Shown here in pieces: positions 34,919-42,429 of a stretch of DNA of 64,000 nt. Numbering within the stretch: position 1 is the first letter of the stretch; every line of letters starts with the position of its first letter. The stretch comes from Candidatus Hydrogenedentota bacterium (GTDB lineage: Bacteria > Hydrogenedentota > Hydrogenedentia > Hydrogenedentales > CAITNO01), in assembly GCA_903893795.1 (NCBI GenBank), contig CAITNO010000081.1:1-64000 (forward strand), written 5' to 3'. The position numbers and the translations under genes are program-made. The notes under the pieces are model-generated. The model was given only the letters and a program-made list of their open reading frames with translations. It ran no database searches and was not told the origin of the DNA.

Positions 34919-36101
34919 GGGTGAGCCTGCCCATGGGATACCAAGTATGTTGCGAACCATGAAGTACATGTCGGCGCCGGTTATCTGCCTGATGTTTTCG
35001 TTCGGGACATTCTCCATTGCGAGTGCAGCAGCCCCCCTCGAGGCGAAACCCACGAAGGCCAGACCCATCGTCGGCGCGATCCGCTGGGATGCGTGGACGG
35101 AATGGGGCTATTTCCAACAGTTTCTGCAACCCCCGGAATGGAGAGACCGTCTCCCCTTCTTTTCCAAGACACTCCCAGACGGCAAGGTCGAGGTCCGCTG
35201 CGACAATCAGGAGGTCATGGACCAGGAAATCGCTTATGCCAATGAGGCCGGACTGGATTACTGGGCGTTTGACTGGTACCACCCCGGTTCCGCGCCGGGC
35301 AAGAAATTCATGACCCGCTGCCTGGACTTGTACCTGTCCAGCAGGCACCGCATGGACATCCACTATTGCCTTGTTCTTCTCGCGGGAGGCAGTGCCGCCA
35401 ACGGTGACTGTCATCTGGGGAGCAAGGAGGAATGGCCCGCAACAACGGACTACCTGGTCGCACGATTCTCCGACGCCGACTACCAAAAGGTTCTGGGCAA
35501 TCGCCCCCTGGTGTATTTCTTTGAAACGGAAGGCTGGCTGCCCCTGTGGGGTTCCGCAGAGGCCGTCCGCGCGGCATGGCAGGTCCTGGCAGACAAGTGT
35601 GCGGCCAAGGGGTTGGGCAAGCCCTACATCGCGGGCATGGTCTTTGACCCGGGGACCGGCGAAAGGCTTCTGGACGAACAGGGCCTGGACGCCATCAGCG
35701 CATACGCCAACCCCGGTGGAAACAACAGCACTGAAAAGCCTTACGCCGCACTCGCAGCGCAGAACAACTGGTTTTGGAACGCCTGCGCGGCCACGGGCAG
35801 GCACTTCATTCCAACGGTCAATGCGGGCTGGGACTTCCGCCCCGAAATGAACCACGGGTTTCCCTACCGCAATGCGGATGCCGACTGGTTCACCCCGCCA
35901 ACCCCTGCAGAACTCGCCACCCACCTTGAAAACGCCCTGGACTGGGTTGGAAAACACGCTGACATCTGCAACGCCAACGCGGTCCTCGTCTACGCGTGGA
36001 ACGAGTTGAACGAGGGTGGGTGGCTGGTGCCCACGATCAAGGAGGGTCCCGCCCGCGTCAAGGCGCTCGGTGGCGTGCTTCGTGGCGACGGGAACAACTG
36101 A
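34911..36101 (+). CDS. GH99/WbsX-like secreted protein
   Basis: A 396-residue exported protein resembling the GH99-like and WbsX family. Motifs are ANEAGLDYWAFDWYHPG (about 102-118), a central strand LVYFFETEGWL, and the C-terminal YAWNELNEGGWLVPT (about 361-375), which corresponds to the WNEWxEG block with acidic residues in those families. The start is uncertain: ATG at 34911 overlaps the preceding gene by 8 bp and has a G-rich site, while ATGs at 34947 and 34959 give a more standard signal peptide (MKYMSAPVICLMF...ASA). It probably acts on a glycan released by the sulfatase partner. Whether it is a hydrolase is inferred. Confidence 0.78.
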   Translation: MSKGEPAHGIPSMLRTMKYMSAPVICLMFSFGTFSIASAAAPLEAKPTKARPIVGAIRWDAWTEWGYFQQFLQPPEWRDRLPFFSKTLPDGKVEVRCDNQEVMDQEIAYANEAGLDYWAFDWYHPGSAPGKKFMTRCLDLYLSSRHRMDIHYCLVLLAGGSAANGDCHLGSKEEWPATTDYLVARFSDADYQKVLGNRPLVYFFETEGWLPLWGSAEAVRAAWQVLADKCAAKGLGKPYIAGMVFDPGTGERLLDEQGLDAISAYANPGGNNSTEKPYAALAAQNNWFWNACAATGRHFIPTVNAGWDFRPEMNHGFPYRNADADWFTPPTPAELATHLENALDWVGKHADICNANAVLVYAWNELNEGGWLVPTIKEGPARVKALGGVLRGDGNN

Positions 36102-36149
36102 CCGAAAAGTCTCTTCCCCTGCCGTCCCGCCTCCTGCTAAAATGCGCCC

Positions 36150-37109
36150 ATGACACGCAAAGAAATTGTATACCGCGCCATTGAACGGCGTGACCCGCCG
36201 CGCCTGGCCATCCACTATTGCAACCGCGATTTTGAGGATTCGGACACCGCTGCCGTGGGCTACGGTCCGGCGCGGGACTTTGTGTCACGCGAGGCCGGAG
36301 AGACGGAATGGGGCTTTATCTGGGAGGCGCTTGACGGGACCATGGGCCAGCCCAAGACCCATCCGCTTGCCGATGATTCCGCCTTCGCCGCCTATCGTCC
36401 GCCTGACCCGCATGCGCCGGGACGCTTTGATCTTCTTCCGGAGCAGCTAGGCGCCGTCTCGGACCGTTTCATCAAGTTCGGTCTGGGCATCACGGGATTC
36501 AACCAGGCGACCTTTCTGCGCGGTTATGAGGCATTCATGCTGGACCTGCGCACGGACCCGGCACAGGCCGAGCGGGTGGCTGATCTGGTCTTTGACTTTG
36601 AGAACGGCATCATTGAACAGGCCGTCCAGTATCCCATCGACGCCGTTGCATTCGGCGATGACTGGGGCACGCAGCAGGGGCTCATGATCTCCCTGGAACA
36701 GTGGCGAGAACTGTTCCGACCCCGCTATGCGGCGCAGTTTGAGCGGGTGCGCCGCGCGGGCAAGAAGGTGTGGTTCCATTCCTGCGGCAATGTGCATGCC
36801 ATTGTCGGCGATCTGATCGGCATCGGCGTGGACGTGATTGAACTGCTCCAGCCCGATGTCATGGGGATCGAGCGGTTGGCGGCGGATTTTGGAGGGAAGG
36901 TGTGTTTCTGTTCCTCCATCGATCATCAGCGCCGGGCCATTTCGGGAACGCGTGAGGAGATTTTCGACTATGCCCGACGCCTGCGCGACACACTGGGGGC
37001 GTTCAATGGCGGGTTCATCGCCTATATCGAGGATTACGGGTGTCTTGGGATGGATGAAGAACATTATCAGTGGATTCGCGAGGCCTTTCACGGGCTGAAT
37101 GACGAATGA
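36150..37109 (+). CDS. Uroporphyrinogen decarboxylase (UroD)-family protein, likely methyltransferase-type
   Basis: A 319-residue UroD-fold protein. The segment FHSCGNVHAIVGDLIGIGVDVIELLQPD (about 209-236) gives the His and Cys of the methyltransferase branch (MtaA/CmuA-like), which bind zinc and a thiol acceptor. The N-terminal arginines typical of haem-pathway UroD are not conserved, so haem synthesis is unlikely. It sits 48 bp after the GH99-like gene and ends the sulfatase operon. A role in removing methyl groups from sugars or aromatics is possible, but no corrinoid protein is encoded nearby. A family B palindrome follows the stop by 11 bp. Confidence 0.85.
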   Translation: MTRKEIVYRAIERRDPPRLAIHYCNRDFEDSDTAAVGYGPARDFVSREAGETEWGFIWEALDGTMGQPKTHPLADDSAFAAYRPPDPHAPGRFDLLPEQLGAVSDRFIKFGLGITGFNQATFLRGYEAFMLDLRTDPAQAERVADLVFDFENGIIEQAVQYPIDAVAFGDDWGTQQGLMISLEQWRELFRPRYAAQFERVRRAGKKVWFHSCGNVHAIVGDLIGIGVDVIELLQPDVMGIERLAADFGGKVCFCSSIDHQRRAISGTREEIFDYARRLRDTLGAFNGGFIAYIEDYGCLGMDEEHYQWIREAFHGLNDE

Positions 37110-37120
37110 TGAAGAAGACA

Positions 37121-37145
37121 GCCGGCAGGATGCCGGCGCTCCCAG
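37121..37145 (+). repeat. Dispersed palindrome family B copy
   Basis: GCCGGCA and TGCCGGC pair around GGA, followed by GCTCCCAG. It lies just after the UroD-family stop and could serve as a transcript end. The surrounding 37110-37341 holds only this and a family A copy. Confidence 0.65.
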
Positions 37146-37276
37146 TGGGCGCAGAATGAGCATTGGAGAAGGAATCAGCTTGTATCGCGAGCGCTTCGCC
37201 TCCGGGGCCAAGAACGGCAGCCCCGGTACAGAATGCCAAAAAACATGGAAAACCACAGTTCCCGGCCGCCTGCAAC

Positions 37277-37301
37277 TGTGGGGCAGACATTCCTGTCTGC
37301 C
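37277..37301 (-). repeat. Dispersed palindrome family A, copy 3
   Basis: Exact reverse complement of the copy at 66-90 over all 25 bases. It lies between the convergent UroD-family and DUF4091 genes. Confidence 0.85.
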
Positions 37302-37341
37302 CTCTCGAATCCGGGGGCCAGGCAACAGCGACCTGCTCCGC

Positions 37342-40300
37342 CTAATGCCCGGCTGGCGCGTCTTTTCCCGTCAGTGCGAGCGTTAGTTCGGCCATTCTTA
37401 CGCGGTGCCGGGTGTAGTTTTCCGCATCGGTCCAGGTGTGCCAGATGCGCCGGTCGCCTGCGCGCAGGAAATCGCGGCTCTCTATAAAGGCACCGTCGGA
37501 GAGTTCCATCGCGTCCGTGTGCGCCATGCGCAGTTCCTGCAGGGCCTCCTCGCGCAGAATCGACCCGGTCCCCGGCGCGTTCGCCGCGGTCTTCAGCATG
37601 CGGGCTGCGGCCACATCCTCCAATCCGTCGCGCACTGCCTCCCAGCGCACACTAGGCACGGGAACCGGACCGGGATAGACCAGGGCATATTCGTCGTTGA
37701 TGCCCTTGCCGGGAAACCAAATGTCCACCTCCGTGGTGCTGTGCGTCCAATAGCCGATGCCCGAAAGGCCGAAGAAATCGCCGCGCCACGGATTGGCGCG
37801 GTTGTAGCAGAGCGGTGAGAGCGACTTCACCTGGGCGACGCATTCATAGGACCACAAGGACTTGCCGGATTTGAGAATGCCCGCCATGCGCGGGTCGCCG
37901 CAAAGCGCGCCCGAGGTCAGCCGCATGTTGGGACACCAGACGTCGATGAACGGCGCCAGCCGTTCGTAGTCCGCCTTGGACAGCCCCGGCACGGGGTCGG
38001 TGTAGACGCGAAACCTGGGGTCGGCCTCGCGGAACAGCTTTGCCGCGTCTATCAATAATTGGACATTGTTGCCGCCGTAGCCGAGGCCCGGTTCATCCAC
38101 CGGATAGAACGCATAGTCCCCGTAATCACGGCCATGCGCCCGGAGGTAATCACGCCAAATCCGCAGAAAGAGAAGCTGCAACTCCCGTTTGTTTGGCGGT
38201 TCAGCACCGGCCGCGAACGTGATGGGCGGTTCTGTCAACTGGAACAGAATGGTACCGCGCCGCTCGTAACGCTTCAAGTCTGTGTCGAGCGCGGTCCAGT
38301 CGATGGACAAACGTCCGTCGGCGCTCACTGTTCCCTTGGGGATGGAACCGGTGCGCGGAAAGATGTTCACACCGTGCCGCTGCATGTCGTCCAGGACTTC
38401 GGTGTTGCGGTCCGGGAACCACCTGTTCGGCACGTAGTCCCAAGTGCACACGGACATCGGCAACGGCTTGGGCATGCGCAGGGGAACCACTTCCAGTTCC
38501 ACCGCGAGTTCAACCGGTGGGGCTTCGCGGTAGAGCGGTTCAATGACGATCTTGCTGGTGTATTTCCCCGCTTCGGCGTCGCGGGCCTCCACCCGCAGCC
38601 AGAACTTGCCGGCGGACTTTGGAAAGGACGTGACGACGCAGGCGCTGCCCAGATCCATCAACGCATCGGCAGCGCGCTCGCCGTTTACCGTGCCGGTCTG
38701 CAGGAGTTCGTGAAGGCTAACCGTGCCCGCAAAGCCCTTGCCGTCGGCCGTCTTGAACGGAGACAGCCCAAGATGGATTCGGCAGGGCTGGTCGAGCGAT
38801 GAGGCGACGATGAACCCGCCGTATTCGGCCTCATCCTGATAGACGGCGGCCAGACGCACGGCACCACCTTCGCGGCCGCAGGGCACCAGCCGCTTCTCGT
38901 CGAACAGGCCGTAGGCCGGTGTTGCCCAGGCATACAATGCCGGGGCCGATGTGTCCGCTCCCCAAGTCCTCGGAGGCACGGTCCAATTGTCATCGGCGAT
39001 GACATTGCCGCCGGGGTCACGAACGGTGCACTGCCACGCCTCCCCCGCGATCAGTTCGCCGCCCGGCAGGGGCAGTTCTATGGCGGAACTGGCGGTCACG
39101 CGCCCCTGGACTCTGGAAACGTGGCCGGCTTCGGTGCTGCGCACATTCACGGTCAGCAGGGCACCGCGCGGATTGTCCACCCGCACCGTCGCCTCCGTGC
39201 CCGGTGCGTTTGCCTCGGGCCAGGCCAGTTTGACGCTTTCCGGCGCAGGGGTGTCACCGTAAACGGACTTGGGGATGCCCATGCGGAACCGGTGGGCCAG
39301 CAGGGACGCATCCACCGTCACTGCCTCCCAGGGCTTGCCCTCGGTGCCGCCCAGCATCAGGACCGAACCGTTCAGACACCCGCTCAGACGCAGGTCGTCC
39401 ACGAGGTTGCCCGCCTGATCAAAGAGGCAGGCGTGTTCCCCGTAGGTGGTGACCAACACCTCCGGTTTTCCATCGCCGTTGGCATCGAACACGGCGGGTC
39501 GGCCCCGGTTCTTGGAGCGAAAGATATGCGTCCACACCCGCTGCCCTTTTTCATCAAAGGCGAATAGTTTTCCCCAAAGACCGGTACACAGGATGAGGGG
39601 CCGTTCACAAGGCCGGGGCAGCAGGACTATGGTGTTGCCCACCTCGTCCCCAATGTTTGCCGTCCAAATGGGGGCACCGTCCATGCCCAGCGCATACAGG
39701 TCCCCCGCCTCGGTCCCGCAGAAGATCATGCGCTGTCCGCCCACATCGAGCACTTCGGCGCGCGCACTGACGGTCGCCTTCAGGTCGCGCGACCAGAGTA
39801 TTTTGCCCGCAATGTCCAGCCGGTGAAGCTGCGGGCCCGCCGACACGAGCAGTGACGGGGTTCCTGCGTCATCGAATACAGACACCAGCGCATCGCAGGC
39901 ACCGGTTCCCAGTGGTGTTTGCCACAGGGGCTGACCCTTGAGGTCAAGGCAGGTTGCCATTCCCGATTGGTCACTCAGCACAAAGGACGGGGGCTGCCCG
40001 TCCGGCAAGGGCAACACTGCGGGCGTGGCGCAGTTGAAGGAGGTCTCGCCGGGCAGTTGAAACTCCCATCGGGGCTGATAGGCTCCGTCCAGCGCCACCA
40101 CATGGCCCTTGGTGTCGCACACAATGATGCCTCCCCCCTGCTCCACCGGAACCGCCGCCGGACTGGACGACCATAGGCCCTTGGGCAATTGTGCCACGCG
40201 CCCGTCGGCCTCCTTGCCCAGGTCGGCGCCATCCAAGCCCCACGCCATGACCTCGCCGTTGCGGTTGACGGCGATCAAAGCCGCCTGCCCGTTCAGATTG

Positions 40301-40431
40301 CCCAAGACGGGGCTGCATTCTACGGGGTACTGGCCGGTGGTTCTGGTCCAGACGAGGTCCGCGGCCTTGGTTCCTGGCATCAATAGCAACTGGACGGTCA
40401 GAAAGAAACAGAAAACAGCGCGGTATCGCAT
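37342..40431 (-). CDS. Secreted PQQ-like propeller fused to DUF4091 (GH123-like) domain
   Basis: A 1029-residue exported protein. GGAGGATC precedes the ATG at 40431, which opens the signal peptide MRYRAVFCFFLTVQLLLMPG. Residues about 25-370 form a PQQ/VCBS-like beta-propeller (repeats such as GKILWSRDL, GDLYALGMDGAPIWTANI, ANGDGKPEVLVTTYG). A beta-sandwich middle part follows. The C-terminal half (about 600-1000) fits DUF4091, related to the GH123 N-acetylgalactosaminidase barrel: HGVNIFPRTG and YPVDEPG, with the Asp779-Glu780 pair matching the GH123 catalytic Asp-Glu. It probably cleaves a glycan, with the propeller binding it. Its upstream region carries a degenerate family A repeat. Confidence 0.82.
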   Translation of the reverse strand: MRYRAVFCFFLTVQLLLMPGTKAADLVWTRTTGQYPVECSPVLGNLNGQAALIAVNRNGEVMAWGLDGADLGKEADGRVAQLPKGLWSSSPAAVPVEQGGGIIVCDTKGHVVALDGAYQPRWEFQLPGETSFNCATPAVLPLPDGQPPSFVLSDQSGMATCLDLKGQPLWQTPLGTGACDALVSVFDDAGTPSLLVSAGPQLHRLDIAGKILWSRDLKATVSARAEVLDVGGQRMIFCGTEAGDLYALGMDGAPIWTANIGDEVGNTIVLLPRPCERPLILCTGLWGKLFAFDEKGQRVWTHIFRSKNRGRPAVFDANGDGKPEVLVTTYGEHACLFDQAGNLVDDLRLSGCLNGSVLMLGGTEGKPWEAVTVDASLLAHRFRMGIPKSVYGDTPAPESVKLAWPEANAPGTEATVRVDNPRGALLTVNVRSTEAGHVSRVQGRVTASSAIELPLPGGELIAGEAWQCTVRDPGGNVIADDNWTVPPRTWGADTSAPALYAWATPAYGLFDEKRLVPCGREGGAVRLAAVYQDEAEYGGFIVASSLDQPCRIHLGLSPFKTADGKGFAGTVSLHELLQTGTVNGERAADALMDLGSACVVTSFPKSAGKFWLRVEARDAEAGKYTSKIVIEPLYREAPPVELAVELEVVPLRMPKPLPMSVCTWDYVPNRWFPDRNTEVLDDMQRHGVNIFPRTGSIPKGTVSADGRLSIDWTALDTDLKRYERRGTILFQLTEPPITFAAGAEPPNKRELQLLFLRIWRDYLRAHGRDYGDYAFYPVDEPGLGYGGNNVQLLIDAAKLFREADPRFRVYTDPVPGLSKADYERLAPFIDVWCPNMRLTSGALCGDPRMAGILKSGKSLWSYECVAQVKSLSPLCYNRANPWRGDFFGLSGIGYWTHSTTEVDIWFPGKGINDEYALVYPGPVPVPSVRWEAVRDGLEDVAAARMLKTAANAPGTGSILREEALQELRMAHTDAMELSDGAFIESRDFLRAGDRRIWHTWTDAENYTRHRVRMAELTLALTGKDAPAGH

Positions 40432-40551
40432 GTGTAGATCCTCCTGTGGCATCACCATGACCGGCTCTATCGTACCTATTCGCCGTCCTTTATGCCACTG
40501 CCGGGCGAGGCCGGGAATAAGGACAATGGGAAAGAGGACGAAATGACCGGG

Positions 40552-40576
40552 AAGACAGGCAGGAATTTCTGCCCCA
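40552..40576 (+). repeat. Degenerate family A-like palindrome
   Basis: GGCAG and CTGCC arms flank GAATTT, followed by CCAAA. It keeps the GGAA...CTGCCCCA outline of family A with several changes. It lies between the DUF4091 start and the tryptophanase stop. Confidence 0.45.
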
Positions 40577-40603
40577 AATGGGCAGCCTCAGCCGGACATG
40601 AAA

Positions 40604-40635
40604 GCACCCCCGGACCATTGCCGATCCGGGGCTGC
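40604..40635 (-). terminator. Terminator downstream of tryptophanase
   Basis: On the minus strand, CCCCGGA (40631-40625) pairs with TCCGGGG (40614-40608) around a 10-base loop, followed by GTGCTTTC. It starts 29 bp after the tryptophanase stop. Confidence 0.6.
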
Positions 40636-40660
40636 ACAGTGGACGTATGGATTGCAGAAC

Positions 40661-42118
40661 TCAGAGGCTGTTGCCGAAGTCCGCGCGGAACTTGGCCATC
40701 AACTTTTCGGGCCACGGCGAGGTGGGCTCCATTTTGCCCATGAAGAAGCGGAGCACCTTGGGCTCGTAGTAGAACTTCAGGCCGCCGATGAGTTCGCGGT
40801 TCTGGTACAGCCAGTCGAGGCGGTCCAGCACATACTTGACCTGCGACAGCGTGAACACGCGGCGCGGCATGGCCAGGCGCATCAGTTCCAGATCGGCCAG
40901 CACGTCGTTGCCGTCGGCATCGCGCACGCTGGACACCGTGCCGCGCTCCATGCCGCGCACGCCGGAAACGAGGTAGAAAGCGGCGACGAGGGCGCCGGCC
41001 GGATACTCGCTCTGCGGCACGTGGGGCAGGAATCCGGTCGCATCCACGTGGCAGCCAAGCGCGCCGGCAGGCGTGACCACGGGAATACCCTTCGCGTCGA
41101 GGCTCTCGACGAGGAACTTGATGAACGACGGGGACTGGCTGATGACAGTCTCGTCCTGCGTTTCGCGCAGGCCGACGGCCATGGCCTCGATCTCGCGGAT
41201 GGAGCAGCCGCCGTAGGTGAGGAAGCCCTCGTAGAGGATGACCATGTCCTTGAGCATGTCATAGTACTTCACGTTGTTGGTGAAGATGCCGCCGCCGCGC
41301 GTCGAGCTGACCTTGCGGCTGGAGAAGTACACCACGTCGCACAGGCCGCACATGAGCAGCAGGATGTCCTTGATCGGGGTGTTCTTAAACTCGGCCTCAC
41401 GCTGCTTGATGAAGTAGGCATTTTCGCCGATGAGGCTCGCGTCCATGATGAGAGGAATGTTGTGCTTGTCGCAGATGGCGCGCACTTCGCGCATGTTTGC
41501 CATGGAGAAGGGCTGACCGCCGAGCAGGTTGGTCGACGCCTCCATGCGCACCAGCGGAACGTGTTCCGCGCCGTGCTTGGCGATCACGTTCTTGAGCTTC
41601 TCAATGTCGATGTCGCCCTTGAACGGCTTGGTGCTCTTAATCTGCACGGCATCATCGTGGTAGATTTCCAGGATCGTGCCGCCCGGAATCTCGATGTGGG
41701 CTTTGGTGGTCGTGAAGTGGTAGTTCATGGGGATGATGTCGCCCGGCTTCACGAAGGCCTGGAAGATGATGTGTTCGGCGGCGCGGCCCTGGTGCACGGG
41801 CAGGAAGTATTTCGCGCCGAAGACATCCTGAATGGCCTCCTGGAGGCGCTCGAAACTCTGCGAACCGGCGTAGGCATCGTCGGCCCGCAGCATGGAGGCG
41901 ATCTGGTTGTCACTCATCGCGTTCGTGCCGCTGTCGGTGAGCATGTCGAGAAAGACATTGCGCGTGCTCAGCAGGAAGGAGTTGTAGCCCGCCTCCCTGA
42001 TGGCGCCCAAGCGCTCCTCAATGGGATTGAGGTGCAGTTTTTGCACTATGCGGACCTTGTGGAGCTCGACCGGGATCTCCTCGCCGCTAAAGAATTTGAT
42101 TACCGGGGACTGTTCCAT
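40661..42118 (-). CDS. tnaA: Tryptophanase (PLP-dependent beta-eliminating lyase)
   Basis: A 485-residue PLP enzyme that splits tryptophan into indole, pyruvate and ammonia. The ATG at 42118 has AAGGAG at good spacing; an upstream in-frame extension is not expected to be translated. The family marks are LTDSGTNAMS, LPVHQGRAAEH (about 119-129), GGQPFS, ENAYFIKQREAEF and the PLP lysine Lys269 in SSRKVSSTRGGG, almost the same position as in E. coli (Lys270). The wording follows the anaerobe/Fusobacterium-type tryptophanases. Tyrosine phenol-lyase is the closest alternative. No TnaC-like leader was seen. It may supply pyruvate and ammonia, or indole as a signal; its placement among glycan genes is not explained. 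Confidence 0.88.
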   Translation of the reverse strand: MEQSPVIKFFSGEEIPVELHKVRIVQKLHLNPIEERLGAIREAGYNSFLLSTRNVFLDMLTDSGTNAMSDNQIASMLRADDAYAGSQSFERLQEAIQDVFGAKYFLPVHQGRAAEHIIFQAFVKPGDIIPMNYHFTTTKAHIEIPGGTILEIYHDDAVQIKSTKPFKGDIDIEKLKNVIAKHGAEHVPLVRMEASTNLLGGQPFSMANMREVRAICDKHNIPLIMDASLIGENAYFIKQREAEFKNTPIKDILLLMCGLCDVVYFSSRKVSSTRGGGIFTNNVKYYDMLKDMVILYEGFLTYGGCSIREIEAMAVGLRETQDETVISQSPSFIKFLVESLDAKGIPVVTPAGALGCHVDATGFLPHVPQSEYPAGALVAAFYLVSGVRGMERGTVSSVRDADGNDVLADLELMRLAMPRRVFTLSQVKYVLDRLDWLYQNRELIGGLKFYYEPKVLRFFMGKMEPTSPWPEKLMAKFRADFGNSL

Positions 42119-42429
42119 TCCATTCCACTCCTTGCCGTTACGTTGAAGAAAAATTGGAGAACTGGCGCCGCATCCCAACATTGAGACACAGTTCACCGAT
42201 GCTTATGACCCATGGCTACTGCTGACCACTGTTCCGTAAGTGAAAAATTCAGGAAATCCTACGTAGGAGATCCGGTATTTCCCACAGCGCGCCAAACTTT
42301 TAACACCTTACAATCTTGGACCCCGTCACGTCAAATCCGGTTTCCTCGCGTAGGTGGAACCCCCAATCAGGCGCCCACACATGAGGCGTCCGGCGCGCCC
42401 CATGTGTGCAAGGATATTTTTGAGAATGG
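42119..42429. other. Intergenic region upstream of tryptophanase with palindrome and hairpin
   Basis: TCCTACGTAGGA (42257-42268) is a perfect 12-bp palindrome about 140 bp upstream of the tryptophanase start, a possible regulator site. CACACATG (42376-42383) and CATGTGTG (42401-42408) form the outer arms of a GC-rich hairpin just after the rhamnosidase stop, probably its transcript end, though no T-run follows. No gene was recognised here. Confidence 0.5.

Noticed and set aside
36150..37109. Haem-pathway hemE
   Set aside because: The N-terminal substrate-binding arginines are missing and the HSCGN block belongs to the methyltransferase branch of the family.
40598..42184. Open frame of 528 residues antisense to tryptophanase
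   Set aside because: The minus-strand gene has all tryptophanase motifs; the other strand shows only an antisense-type composition.
42119..42429. TnaC-like leader peptide before tryptophanase
   Set aside because: No short frame with the expected Trp and Pro arrangement and ribosome site was seen.
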